Below are positions 26,313 through 35,952 of a stretch of DNA of 64,000 nucleotides, piece after piece. This DNA comes from Zymomonas mobilis subsp. pomaceae ATCC 29192. GTDB lineage: Bacteria; Pseudomonadota; Alphaproteobacteria; Sphingomonadales; Sphingomonadaceae. Where the stretch lies: assembly GCF_000218875.1 (NCBI RefSeq), contig NC_015709.1:1925866-1989865 (forward strand). The letters are read 5' to 3'. How positions within the stretch are numbered: position 1 is the stretch's first letter; every line of letters starts with the position of its first letter. The notes beneath the pieces were generated by a model. That model was not told where the DNA came from, made no database searches, and saw nothing but the letters and a program-made list of their open reading frames with translations. The translations under genes were made by a program, and so were the position numbers.

Positions 26313-26864
26313 ATGTTGAAATTGACAGCCCTTATCGCATGCATTCCTGTGGTTTTAGGGATGAGTGCAGCTGATGCTGCCATATTAGGGCCTTATGCAT
26401 CATCCTGTCACAAGGGAAGTAACAAGCCGGCCATTCTTGTCCATATAGAAGGCCTGAAAAACCGTGACGGTTTACTGCGTGTTCAGGCCTATGATGCTGT
26501 AGAAAAAAGCTACTTTGAAAAAGGACAGTATGTTCAACGGGTTGAAATAGAACCCCCGGCAACTGGTTCGGTTGACATATGCCTGCCCGTAGCCAAAAGC
26601 GGCGCTTATACGGTCTTGGCACGGCATGATATTAATAAGAATGGTCATATCGACCATGATGATGGGGGCGGATTTTCAGGTAATCCTTCTATGTCGCTTA
26701 TGGATGTTGCCTTAAAGCATAAACCTTCTTTAAAGGCGACGACCATCTCCGTTGGAAATAGCATTTCAGATGTTACAATTATTATGAAATATGTTCAGGG
26801 TCTCAGTTTCAAACCTATTGCCGCTTCTGATGAAGAAAGTGATAATAACGAGGTAAAGCGATGA
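26313..26864 (+). CDS. Exported DUF2141-family protein
   Basis: 183 residues from ATG 26313, giving a signal peptide (MLKLTALIACIPVVLGMSAADAA). The DUF2141 core is visible: LLRVQAYDAVEKSYF, YTVLARHDINKNGHIDHDDGGGFSGNP. The acidic DINKNGHIDHDDGG loop looks able to bind a divalent cation. Function of the family is unknown. Its stop overlaps the downstream kinase start, so the two are co-translated. Confidence 0.85.
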   Translation: MLKLTALIACIPVVLGMSAADAAILGPYASSCHKGSNKPAILVHIEGLKNRDGLLRVQAYDAVEKSYFEKGQYVQRVEIEPPATGSVDICLPVAKSGAYTVLARHDINKNGHIDHDDGGGFSGNPSMSLMDVALKHKPSLKATTISVGNSISDVTIIMKYVQGLSFKPIAASDEESDNNEVKR

Positions 26865-27838
26865 CGTCAGTAGCATTGCTTTCTAATCCTCAATCTACCG
26901 GAAACCGTGCAAAATTGCCTGACATCAGGCATTTTTGCGTTCAGGAGAGTGATATATTCCACTATGAAGTGGAAGCTGTTGAACAAATAGGCGATGCGTT
27001 ATCAAGCATTGCTAAAACACGGCCTTCTGTTTTGGTTGTTAATGGGGGTGACGGAACCGTCCAGACGGTTCTTACTGCCCTATATACAGGCCAATATTTC
27101 GAAAAACATATGGTGCCGCCGGTTGCGGTTTTACCCAACGGTAAAACCAATCTGATTGCCCTTGATTTAGGGGCAGAAGGTGATCCCGTCATAGCCTTAA
27201 AGAAAATCATGGAGATTTCACGAGGCGAGATTAAGAATCATATTGTCAAACGTGAACTGATTGCGCTTTCGGATGACAGCGGAAAGCCTCCTGTGCTGGG
27301 TATGTTTTTGGGGGGCGCAGGTCTTGCAGATCTGATTATCTATTGTCGGGATACCATTTACCCCTTGGGCTTACCCAATGGGATCAGCCACGTTATCGCA
27401 GCCTTTGCCTTATTAATTTCCTTATTTACCCGTGTACCGCTGGCTTTTTTACCCCGTTCCGCGCGCCCTATTTCGGTATCGCTTATTCGTCAGGGACAAA
27501 TAAAGGGTAATTTTTCGCTTTTGGTCGTAACTACCTTGGAAAGATTGTTGGTCGGCACACATGTTTTTCAGCAAACACCCCAAGATATGGGGTCGATGAA
27601 GCTCATGATGGTAGATCAAAATCCATTTCATCTTATCCATGCTGTGGCCGCCGGTATCGCTGGTCGTTTAGGCAAACGAAATATTAAAGGCGTTCATCTG
27701 GAGCAAGGCGATGAAATTTTGATCGCAGGGGAGAGGTCAAATCTTATTCTCGATGGTGAGGTTTTTCATGCAGATAACGAGCATCCCATTACCTTGCGCC
27801 ATACCGAACCTATTTCTTTTGTAAAACTAGCCGTGTGA
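26861..27838 (+). CDS. Diacylglycerol/lipid kinase family protein
   Basis: DAGK-catalytic-domain (YegS/DgkB type) lipid kinase. The nucleotide-binding LLSNPQSTGNRA and VNGGDGTVQTVL motifs are clear, followed by PVAVLPNGKTNLIALDLG. 325 residues. The ATG overlaps the DUF2141 stop. The product of diacylglycerol kinases is phosphatidic acid, and the next gene looks like a Tam41-type phosphatidate cytidylyltransferase. Substrate not proven. Confidence 0.85.
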   Translation: MTSVALLSNPQSTGNRAKLPDIRHFCVQESDIFHYEVEAVEQIGDALSSIAKTRPSVLVVNGGDGTVQTVLTALYTGQYFEKHMVPPVAVLPNGKTNLIALDLGAEGDPVIALKKIMEISRGEIKNHIVKRELIALSDDSGKPPVLGMFLGGAGLADLIIYCRDTIYPLGLPNGISHVIAAFALLISLFTRVPLAFLPRSARPISVSLIRQGQIKGNFSLLVVTTLERLLVGTHVFQQTPQDMGSMKLMMVDQNPFHLIHAVAAGIAGRLGKRNIKGVHLEQGDEILIAGERSNLILDGEVFHADNEHPITLRHTEPISFVKLAV

Positions 27839-27916
27839 TCCTGTTTTCTTAAGTCATTACCGTTTTTATTATTGTTTTTTTTACAGATTATTGCTTTCGA
27901 TATAGTGGTCTCTTAG

Positions 27917-28852
27917 GTGACTATGCTACGCTTGAAAGCAATGACACAGATGAAATGGAAAAATACCGATATTCATGGTTTAAAAAGCATCATTGCTGAA
28001 GAATTGAATAGGCCCGTTGCCGAAGAGATTTCTCAAATGGCAGCGGCCATAGCCAAGCAACATCCTTCGGCAAGAGGGATTCTCTTTTATGGCTCTGCAT
28101 TACGGGCAACAAACCTAGACGGGTTGATGCTGGATTTTTATCTGATTGTTGATGATTATAAGCAGGCTTATAGAAAACGCTGGTTAATATGGGCCAATGA
28201 ATGTTTACCCCCGAATGTATTTCTCTTTCGCTATAAAAATTTAGTGGCCAAATATGCTGTTTTGAGTGTTGCTGATTTTCGGAAGCTAGTCTCCTTAAAA
28301 ACGTTATCCGTTTCCGTCTGGGCACGTTTTGCTCAACCTACGCGCTTGGTTTGGTGTGCGGATGCTGCGGCCTCTAATACGGTAACGGCCCTTGTTGCCT
28401 GTGCTGCACCGACCTTATTGGAAACAGCCGCCCCTTTATTCTCGGGTGATGCCGATCCTCTAGCGCGTTGGCGGGAAGCCTTTCGTCTGACCTATCAGGC
28501 CGAATTACGGGTTGAAAAGTCTAATGGAAGAGCGGATCTTATTGTTGATAGTAATCCTGAATATTATCGGCGTATGACGCAAGCCGTTGTTGCCCATATC
28601 AGTCGCAATCTTCCGACGCGTAAGCAAGCTTTACGCCTGTGGGCCAAAAGACGGCGCTTAGGAAAATGGTTAAGTATTTTACGTTTGATGAAGGCCAGCT
28701 TCACCTTTTCCGGTGGTCTTGATTATCTGGCATGGAAAATTAACCGTCATGCCGGTACCAAAATAATCATTAAATCATGGCAACGCCGTTTTCCCTTAAT
28801 CGGGGCGTTAACCTTGCTGCCGAAATTATTGGTAAAAGGTACAGTCCGTTAA
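27917..28852 (+). CDS. Tam41-like putative phosphatidate cytidylyltransferase
   Basis: About 311 residues (GTG 27917, or ATG 27923). The nucleotidyltransferase core GILFYGSALR followed by LMLDFYLIVDD resembles the GSG/D-x-D region of mitochondrial Tam41. Downstream, PNVFLFRY, AKYAVLSVADFRKLV, ARFAQPTRLVW and FRLTYQAELRVE follow the Tam41 order (compare VYFNPF, KYGVVS, AGRLQKP, LSYAGDIR). Tam41 makes CDP-diacylglycerol from phosphatidic acid and CTP. The upstream lipid kinase strengthens a phospholipid role. Alignment was by eye from memory. Confidence 0.6.
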   Translation: MTMLRLKAMTQMKWKNTDIHGLKSIIAEELNRPVAEEISQMAAAIAKQHPSARGILFYGSALRATNLDGLMLDFYLIVDDYKQAYRKRWLIWANECLPPNVFLFRYKNLVAKYAVLSVADFRKLVSLKTLSVSVWARFAQPTRLVWCADAAASNTVTALVACAAPTLLETAAPLFSGDADPLARWREAFRLTYQAELRVEKSNGRADLIVDSNPEYYRRMTQAVVAHISRNLPTRKQALRLWAKRRRLGKWLSILRLMKASFTFSGGLDYLAWKINRHAGTKIIIKSWQRRFPLIGALTLLPKLLVKGTVR

Positions 28853-28885
28853 AGATAGAATACTCTTTCCATTACGACCACTTTT

Positions 28886-31054
28886 CTAAGCTTTTATTTC
28901 AGATTTTCCCAAATTTTGTAACAAGGCAGGGGTCAATATTTGCGGTAGAATCTGAACAGTCCCTTCCGAGGGATAATAAAGATAAAGCGGCACACCTGAA
29001 CGGTTCAACGCGCCTAAAAAATGGGTGATTTCAGGATCGCCATTTGTCCAATCGCCTTGCAACACCGTAATGCCCCGATTTTGAAAGGCTTGTCGGGTGG
29101 CGGGGCGATCAATCGCCATCTTCTCATTCACTTTACAACTTAAGCACCAGTCTGCTGAGAGATAAACAAAAACCGGTTTTTTATCCTGACGAAGTTTGTC
29201 CAAGGTGTTTTGGCTAAAAGGTAAATCCCGATTGTCAGGATGGGCTATTGGGATTCTCTCTTGCCGAGGATCAGCTGGGGCGAAGCTGGCGACAAATGTC
29301 GTAAAAACCAGAGCAATAATAGCAGGTATGAAACTAAAATTTTTGCCGTGATTTTGGCGTTTTCCTGTCCACCACAAGCCTAAGACCGCAATTAAGAAGG
29401 CCGATAAAGCAATGATAAGGCCATCTGATCCGATTTGATGGCCTAATATCCATCCTAACCATAGCGCCGTTATAAACATCGGAATGGAAAGAAGATGGCG
29501 AAGTACAGACATCCATGCGCCGGGACGAGGCAGCAAGCGACGGACAGAAGGCAGAAAGCCGATCGCTAAAAAGGGTAAGGCAATACCCAAACCAAGGCCT
29601 GCAAAAATTATTAAGGCCTCAATAGGAGGCAGCATTAAGGCTATACCCATGGCTGCTGCCATAAAAGGGCCGGTGCAAGGGGTGGCAACAAAAGCAGCGA
29701 GCGCACCAGTTACAAAGGCGCCTGACAAACTATCTTGCTGGGTATTCCTGCCACCATTCAAGCTTGGTAATTCAAACAAACCCGCAAGATTGAAGCCAAT
29801 AAGCCCCGTTAAAATCATAAGCGCCAAGACGACATGCGGATATTGTAGTTGGAAAGCCCATCCTACCGCATGTCCCCCCGCCCGCAATATCAGAAGTCCG
29901 CCGCCCAAGCCTAAACAAACCAATATAACACCGGCGGTATAGGCCAAGGCTTCCAGGCGATGCGCTTTTTCAGAAGAATGGGCGCGGGCAAGGCTAAGGG
30001 CTTTCAGACTTAAAATCGGAAAGACACAGGGCATAATATTTAAAATAAGTCCACCCAAAATAGCGCCGCCTAAAGAGAACCATAAAACAGAATTTGATAA
30101 GGGCGTTGCCTTCGGTAAATCCTGAATAAAGGCTTTTGAAGGTTCCATCTGTGTTGGATTGGCGGCTAGGATGACTTCTGATTTCTCAGGGACATAAAAA
30201 TCAGCTCTTTTAGCTTTAATCTCTATCCCCTGATCGGGCGCAAGACGCAAAACACCTTCTAAAGACTTGGGGGGCGTGCTTGGGCTATATAAAGGTAAGG
30301 TTATAAATAGCGTATTATTTTTATGGGTGATTTGTTGCTTGCCCGTGTAATCAAGAACACCTTCTCGATAAGGAAAAAACCATATCCCTTTGGCGCTGAT
30401 ATTGATCTTTTCTGATGCGGGATAAGGTAATTTAAGAACAAGCTGATCCTGTTTTTGTGTGAATAAGGCTTGATCCGACGAGACTTTAGGAAGAGCACTC
30501 CGCCAATAGTCAAATTTATGCTGCTCTTCTAAAGAAAGGGCACCCTCCCCAATATGCAATAAGGTCGTAAGTGTAGCCGTTTCTGGAACGCAAGCCGTAT
30601 CAGTACAAGATAGCCAATTCAACTTGACCGAGAGGGGGATAGGGGTACCTTTATTCAGACCCGCCGGAATTTTAATATCCGTCAACTCGGCATAATCCCG
30701 AGCATAAATATAGCTCATTAACCCTGCCGTCACCATCCTTTCAGGGACAGGATAGTGCAAAATACCCGCAGAAACGCCTTGGGGAAGCGTCCAGATCGCC
30801 TGCGTTTCCTGACCGGCATCACCACCGTTTTTCCAATAGCCATGCCAGCCTTTTTTAGGGGACATTACCAATGCCAAGGTAACAACGCTATTACTCCGTG
30901 GCGTCAAGGTCTCGGCTACCAAGCGGGGTTCGATATGTAGGCTCTGATCTGTCACAGAATGAGCCGATGCCGCGTAAAAGGGTAAGGAAAGAAGTGTTAA
31001 AACGCCTAACATCAAAATACGGAATAGGCGCGCAGGCGATAAGGATTGGATCAT
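28886..31054 (-). CDS. Thiol:disulfide interchange protein, DsbD/ScsB type
   Basis: Transfers electrons across the inner membrane to periplasmic thiol proteins. Signal peptide at 1-30. The N-terminal periplasmic domain has NWLSCTDTACVPE near 145, the ScsB-like Cys pair. The membrane domain spans ~325-590 with the conserved MPCVFPIL and ATPCTGPF Cys-Pro pairs. The C-terminal thioredoxin domain has SADWCLSCKVNE near 640. 722 residues. Ends 33 bases from the end of the convergent Tam41-like gene. Confidence 0.92.
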   Translation of the reverse strand: MIQSLSPARLFRILMLGVLTLLSLPFYAASAHSVTDQSLHIEPRLVAETLTPRSNSVVTLALVMSPKKGWHGYWKNGGDAGQETQAIWTLPQGVSAGILHYPVPERMVTAGLMSYIYARDYAELTDIKIPAGLNKGTPIPLSVKLNWLSCTDTACVPETATLTTLLHIGEGALSLEEQHKFDYWRSALPKVSSDQALFTQKQDQLVLKLPYPASEKINISAKGIWFFPYREGVLDYTGKQQITHKNNTLFITLPLYSPSTPPKSLEGVLRLAPDQGIEIKAKRADFYVPEKSEVILAANPTQMEPSKAFIQDLPKATPLSNSVLWFSLGGAILGGLILNIMPCVFPILSLKALSLARAHSSEKAHRLEALAYTAGVILVCLGLGGGLLILRAGGHAVGWAFQLQYPHVVLALMILTGLIGFNLAGLFELPSLNGGRNTQQDSLSGAFVTGALAAFVATPCTGPFMAAAMGIALMLPPIEALIIFAGLGLGIALPFLAIGFLPSVRRLLPRPGAWMSVLRHLLSIPMFITALWLGWILGHQIGSDGLIIALSAFLIAVLGLWWTGKRQNHGKNFSFIPAIIALVFTTFVASFAPADPRQERIPIAHPDNRDLPFSQNTLDKLRQDKKPVFVYLSADWCLSCKVNEKMAIDRPATRQAFQNRGITVLQGDWTNGDPEITHFLGALNRSGVPLYLYYPSEGTVQILPQILTPALLQNLGKSEIKA

Positions 31055-31199
31055 AACCCCAAAAATTACAAACTCTTACAACTAAAGCAAGAAAGAATGT
31101 TTATCGTATAACAATGTTTTATTGGGGGGTGGTTGTTAGTATCGCTTTCTTGTAAGCTTTTTTTTCAAAATAGATTTCAAGATACAGAAAGAATAAAAA

Positions 31200-32978
31200 A
31201 TGCGTTCTTCGGGACTGTATCGGTTTTTGGTGACTTTATCTACTTCGGTCACCTTTTTTTGTGGCAGTGCGCTATCGGCCCGTCTGCCACAGGCTATAAC
31301 ACAACCCTCCAAGGCTCGTTCTTTAAAAACAGCCCCCTCCGCCTTCTCGGCTTTACCCAAAAGAGCTTTTGCTTCTCATGCTATGGTAGCCGCGGCCAAT
31401 CCCTTAGCGGTCAAAGCGGGCATTTCCATTCTGAAATTGGGTGGCAATGCTGTTGATGCAGCGGTCGCGATACAGACTGTATTAGGTTTGGTTGAACCGC
31501 AAAGCTCTGGTATCTCAGGCGGCGCTTTTATTACCTATTATGATGCCAAAACCCACAAGGTAACGGCTTATAATGGTCGTGAAACGGCCCCCATGGGTGC
31601 GACGCCTGATATGTTTTTAGGAGAAGATAAAAAGCCGATACCCTTTGAAACCGCTGTACTGTCTGGCCGTTCAACGGGTGTTCCCGGTGCGATGGCGATG
31701 TTAGCTATGGCGCAAAAAGAGCATGGGCGGCTGACATGGTCGCGCTTATTTAAGCCCGCGATTCAGCTCGCAAGCCAAGGCTTTGTTGTTTCTCCTCGTT
31801 TGGCAGGCATGATTAATGGTTCTACGCCGCAGGCCGCAACCGAAGATGCAACCCGCTATTTTACCAAAAAAGATGGAACACGTTATCAAGCGGGTGACAT
31901 CTTAAAAAATCCAGAATATGCCGATACTTTGACGGCTATTGCGGAAGAGGGCGTTTCTGCGCTTTTGACGGGATCTATCGCTCAGGCCATAGTCTATAAA
32001 CTGCATCAAAATCCCTTGGGCAGCAGCATGACGTTGGCCGACATGGCGAATTATCGCCCCCAATCCGGCCCTGCATTATGTCGTCCTTATCGTGTCTATG
32101 TCGTGTGCACGCCTAATGCGCCCTCTGGTGGCGTCGGTTTACAGGAAGCGTTGGGGTTATTAGCCCATACGGATATTGCTGATCGTGGCCCCAATGACCC
32201 TCGCGCATGGTTGGAATTTGCCGAGGCTAGCCGGCTTGCTTATGCAGATCGGGATTATTATGTCGGCGATCCCGATTTTGTAAAAGTACCCGTTGCAGGT
32301 TTGCTAGATCCTCAATATTTGAGCGAGCGGGCTCAATTGATAGGCGACAAAGCAATGCCAGAAGCGCCCTTGCATGGCGAACCACAGGGTGCCCCTTTTT
32401 ATAAAACCGATACAACTGTTGAGCCCGGGGGCACAACGCATATTGTTATCGTCGATAGGGAAGGCAACGCCTTGTCCATGACAACGACCGTAGAAAATAT
32501 CTTTGGTTCTGGAAGAATGGTAAGAGGCTTTTTTCTGAATAATCAGTTGACTGATTTTTCTTTTTCGCCCTTGTCATCTGATCAAACACCTGCCGCTAAT
32601 GCTGTAGCGGGAGGGAAAAGACCCCGTTCAACAATGGCCCCCGTTATTGTTCTCGATAAAAATGGAAAATTTGTTGCCGCTTTGGGCTCTCCGGGGGGCC
32701 GTGCCATTCAAGCTTATAATCTAAAGGGAGTCGTTGCTTTACTCGACTGGAATATGGCAGCAGATAAAGCGCTTGCCCTACCTAACCTCATTGCTCATGG
32801 CGATCATTTTTTCTCTGATCCATTTCCTGCTAAAATTTCACAAGGTCTAGCGGGCTTGGGGGTAAAGCTTGAGCCAACGGAACATGAACAATCAGGTCTT
32901 CAGGCGATTATCAAACGCGGTAATCAATATGAAGGCGGGGCAGATGTCAGACGGGAAGGCACGGCCATAGGCTTCTGA
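31200..32978 (+). CDS. ggt: Gamma-glutamyltranspeptidase
   Basis: Periplasmic Ntn-hydrolase that cleaves and transfers gamma-glutamyl groups, for example from glutathione. Signal peptide at 1-27. Large-subunit motif GGNAVDAAVAIQ and NGRETAP are present. Autoprocessing occurs before Thr412 in GGTTHIVIVD. The small subunit continues with FLNNQLTDFSF and GSPGGRAI. 592 residues, normal length. Confidence 0.94.
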   Translation: MRSSGLYRFLVTLSTSVTFFCGSALSARLPQAITQPSKARSLKTAPSAFSALPKRAFASHAMVAAANPLAVKAGISILKLGGNAVDAAVAIQTVLGLVEPQSSGISGGAFITYYDAKTHKVTAYNGRETAPMGATPDMFLGEDKKPIPFETAVLSGRSTGVPGAMAMLAMAQKEHGRLTWSRLFKPAIQLASQGFVVSPRLAGMINGSTPQAATEDATRYFTKKDGTRYQAGDILKNPEYADTLTAIAEEGVSALLTGSIAQAIVYKLHQNPLGSSMTLADMANYRPQSGPALCRPYRVYVVCTPNAPSGGVGLQEALGLLAHTDIADRGPNDPRAWLEFAEASRLAYADRDYYVGDPDFVKVPVAGLLDPQYLSERAQLIGDKAMPEAPLHGEPQGAPFYKTDTTVEPGGTTHIVIVDREGNALSMTTTVENIFGSGRMVRGFFLNNQLTDFSFSPLSSDQTPAANAVAGGKRPRSTMAPVIVLDKNGKFVAALGSPGGRAIQAYNLKGVVALLDWNMAADKALALPNLIAHGDHFFSDPFPAKISQGLAGLGVKLEPTEHEQSGLQAIIKRGNQYEGGADVRREGTAIGF

Positions 32979-33003
32979 TAGAAAAGAAAAATAAAAATAG
33001 GGG

Positions 33004-33702
33004 CTAGGCGGTTTTGTCTTCTGATCCTTCAGGATCACGTAGGATATAACCGCGTCCCCATACCGTTTCGATATGGTTTTCATTGGGACAAACTTTTAAT
33101 AATTTTTTTCTAAGCTTACAGATAAAAACATCAATAATTTTGAGTTCTGGCTCATCCATCCCGCCATAAAGATGATTAAGAAACATTTCTTTGGTGATAG
33201 TTGTGCCTTTCCGTAAGGAAAGCAGTTCCAGCATGGCATATTCTTTGCCCGTAAGATGAACGGGCTTGTTATTCACTTCGACAGTTTTGCTATCAAGATT
33301 GACGGTTAATCGACCGGTTTTGATAATAGATTGAGAATGCCCTTGAGAACGTCGTACCACAGCTTGAATGCGTGCTACCAATTCTTCCCGATGGAAAGGT
33401 TTCGTCAGATAATCATCTGCTCCGAAACCCAACGCCCGCACCTTGGAATCCATTTCGGCAATACCGGATAAAATGATAACCGGCGTTTTAACTTGTGCTG
33501 TGCGTAGATTTTTTAAGACTTCATAGCCATGCATGTCAGGTAAATTCAGATCAAGACAAATAATATCGTAATCATAGAGTTTACCAAGGTCTATGCCTTC
33601 TTCTCCAAGATCCGTTATATAGACATTGAATCCTTCTTTTTTTAAAATAAGTTCGATAGATTTGGCAGTTGTAGGCTCATCTTCTATCAATAAGACACGC
33701 AT
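33004..33702 (-). CDS. ctrA: Cell-cycle response regulator CtrA
   Basis: OmpR-type master regulator. Receiver domain starts [28 protein letters not shown], with phospho-acceptor Asp51 as in Caulobacter CtrA. The winged helix ends with [12 protein letters not shown] and [12 protein letters not shown] chose ATG 33702 (232 residues), where the conserved protein begins; the in-frame extension upstream is not conserved. The tail lacks a clear hydrophobic ClpXP degron, ending GSEDKTA. Confidence 0.92.
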   Translation of the reverse strand: MRVLLIEDEPTTAKSIELILKKEGFNVYITDLGEEGIDLGKLYDYDIICLDLNLPDMHGYEVLKNLRTAQVKTPVIILSGIAEMDSKVRALGFGADDYLTKPFHREELVARIQAVVRRSQGHSQSIIKTGRLTVNLDSKTVEVNNKPVHLTGKEYAMLELLSLRKGTTITKEMFLNHLYGGMDEPELKIIDVFICKLRKKLLKVCPNENHIETVWGRGYILRDPEGSEDKTA

Positions 33703-33893
33703 TATTACTTCATCCCTGTTAATCTGCGATATTATTATTGTCACGGACAGGCCGGAATACGCCTTCCCAAGGTGTACAAGCCATTTTTTTCAAGAATATC
33801 ACAGCCAATATAAAGGAAAAGAGAAATAATAGTCGCTATTTTATAATTATTTATTCTCATTCTCTGTAACAATGAAATTGATCTAATATTTAA

Positions 33894-34583
33894 CTATAAT
33901 TGAGGATCTGTTTTATATTTTAATTCTAAAAAGCGTTGTTGTGTTGCTAATTTATCAAGATCATGGCTGGCCAAATCCTGCTCAATTCTCTCTAATGCCT
34001 GATTAATAACATCCAATCCGGCAGTTAATTGGGAATCTGGACTTTTCATACCTTCTCTTGCCTCTTTTCTGAGGCTTTCAGGCAAGTCAACATACCCTTG
34101 TACTAATTCCGGCAATTCTTCACTGACGAGCTTACGAATTTGAAGAGCAGCAGGATTTTGTTCAGGTAAATTGTCAACAGCGGGCGTCAAGCGAGAAAGC
34201 TTTTGCCCAATGGCATCGGCAAAACGCCTTGCGGGTGCTGGCAACGCCGGTTTTTGAGCCGATAGCCAAGTTGCCGTACGATCAGGCAAAAGTTTTAGCG
34301 GTTGTTTTTGCAATTCTTCGACCTTGGGCGGTTGCACGGGTCTAATCGTAAGCACGGCCAAGAGACTTCCCAAAAGAAGCGCGAATAGCGTTAAGATAAT
34401 GCCTGAGGTACCTAAGGGATGCACCATGCCAATAATCAACGCTATCATGACAATAGCCGCATCGGTTGCCACTAAACGCTTAAGCCGTCTTCCCATCAAT
34501 CGGGCTTGTTGAGGAAGTTTTTCAGCCCGATAGCGTTGTAAAACAGCCTGTGCTTCTTGCAATACCTGTTGATTACTGGCCAT
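33894..34583 (-). CDS. Membrane protein, XpaC-like partner of TelA
   Basis: 229 residues with two membrane helices near 38-55 and 62-82 and a cytosolic helical C-terminal domain. It lies 9 bases after the TelA-like gene on the same strand with an AGGAGG site. TelA-type genes are often paired with xpaC-like genes in other bacteria, which is the main reason for the name. Sequence similarity itself is weak by eye. Confidence 0.5.
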   Translation of the reverse strand: MASNQQVLQEAQAVLQRYRAEKLPQQARLMGRRLKRLVATDAAIVMIALIIGMVHPLGTSGIILTLFALLLGSLLAVLTIRPVQPPKVEELQKQPLKLLPDRTATWLSAQKPALPAPARRFADAIGQKLSRLTPAVDNLPEQNPAALQIRKLVSEELPELVQGYVDLPESLRKEAREGMKSPDSQLTAGLDVINQALERIEQDLASHDLDKLATQQRFLELKYKTDPQL

Positions 34584-34592
34584 GAAGCCTCC

Positions 34593-35870
34593 TTAGACGG
34601 GTTTGAAAGGATCAGAAGAAACGGGATTAGATGTCGATGCTGGCACGCCGCTATCTATCGGTTTAATCCTATCCGTTAACTGGGCATTAGTCTGGCTTTG
34701 AGCATTGCTGGCCCCTTGGGCGCGGGCAATATAGCCCCGTGATTTTTCGACCTCATCGGTCAAGGCATCTACGGTCTGCTTCATCGAAGAAAGTGCTTGC
34801 ACCTTATATTGATCGATAGAATCCATCGTTGCATAAATATTACTGAATGCCCGTTTTAAGGTATCCAAAGGAATAGTCGCTGACGCAGCCTGTTTTTGGA
34901 TTTCACCCGTCTGGTTTTTCAGCATTTCACCTGTGGCATCAATGATATTGGCGGTTGTCGTATTGAGAGCGTTAATCTGTTCCAATACCAATTTTTGATT
35001 AGTAAGCGCTTGGGCAACAGTAACCGCGGTTCTAAGCGCGGCAACGGTGGTGGTCGATGCCCGATCAACGCCTTTAATCAACTCGATATTGTTTTTACGC
35101 ACTAAATCAAGCGCCAGATACCCCTGAACACTGACCGCTAACTGGGTTAAAAGGTCTGTGACCCGCTGGCGGACATAGAAAAGGGCACTTTCGCGGATTG
35201 TTTTGGCTTTGGCCGGATCGCTAATATCAAGGTCATGCGCTTTCGCTTCCAGCTGGGTATCCAGCGTTTTAGCCATATAAATCATTTGTTCCAATCGTTC
35301 CAGACTGGCCCAGAGCGTTTGCCTTTCTACATCGATAGCCGCATTATCTTTCAGTAATTCATCCTTACCACTTTCAAGACGGGCAAGGATTGTGCTGATA
35401 TGCGATTGTGCTGATTTATAGCTATCAAAATAATCACGCAGTTTGTTGCCAAAAGGCAAAATACCAAAAAGCTTTTTGGGGGCAGTTAAATTACCCTGAC
35501 GCGCGGGATCAAGGTCTTCTATCACCCGCCGTAATTGCGCGAGATCGGTGCCCACATGGCCGTCACCATCCATCGCCTTAACAGGACGATCCAAAAAACG
35601 GTTGGATTGAGTAGCGGCTACTCTGATTTCGTTGCGTCCCAGATTGATAATAGAATCAACCCTTTTCCCAAATTCAGGACTATTAGGATTTTGTGCAACT
35701 AAATCTTCAATAAAGCCGCTAACCTTTGCTTCTAATTGACTTTTCTGTTCATCTTTCAGAGGGACAAGGCCATCCGCTTTTTCCGGGGCAACATTCGGCA
35801 CGGGGGTGGGAGGCGTTAATTTTAGATCGCCCTCTTGTCCATTCGTTGTTGCGCCGTTTTCTGCGGTCAT
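34593..35870 (-). CDS. TelA/toxic-anion-resistance family protein
   Basis: 425 residues, mostly helical and coiled-coil. Features match the TelA (PF05816) family: KKLFGILPFGNKLRDYFDSYKSAQSHI, LWASLERLEQMIYMAKTLD, and the later NNIELIKGVDRASTTTVAALRTAV. The family is linked to tellurite or envelope-stress tolerance, with unclear mechanism. AGGAG site before the ATG. Forms an operon with the small membrane protein downstream. Confidence 0.85.
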   Translation of the reverse strand: MTAENGATTNGQEGDLKLTPPTPVPNVAPEKADGLVPLKDEQKSQLEAKVSGFIEDLVAQNPNSPEFGKRVDSIINLGRNEIRVAATQSNRFLDRPVKAMDGDGHVGTDLAQLRRVIEDLDPARQGNLTAPKKLFGILPFGNKLRDYFDSYKSAQSHISTILARLESGKDELLKDNAAIDVERQTLWASLERLEQMIYMAKTLDTQLEAKAHDLDISDPAKAKTIRESALFYVRQRVTDLLTQLAVSVQGYLALDLVRKNNIELIKGVDRASTTTVAALRTAVTVAQALTNQKLVLEQINALNTTTANIIDATGEMLKNQTGEIQKQAASATIPLDTLKRAFSNIYATMDSIDQYKVQALSSMKQTVDALTDEVEKSRGYIARAQGASNAQSQTNAQLTDRIKPIDSGVPASTSNPVSSDPFKPV

Positions 35871-35952
35871 ACGCTTATTCTCCTGATAGGGTTCCTAGAA
35901 AAGAAGGTGGCCTTTTATTTTTGTTCTTCAATAGTCAAGGAAGAAGGTTAAA

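Noticed and set aside
29484..29942. 152-codon plus-strand ORF inside the DsbD/ScsB gene
   Set aside because: Lys/Ala/Pro-rich shadow of the membrane domain on the opposite strand.
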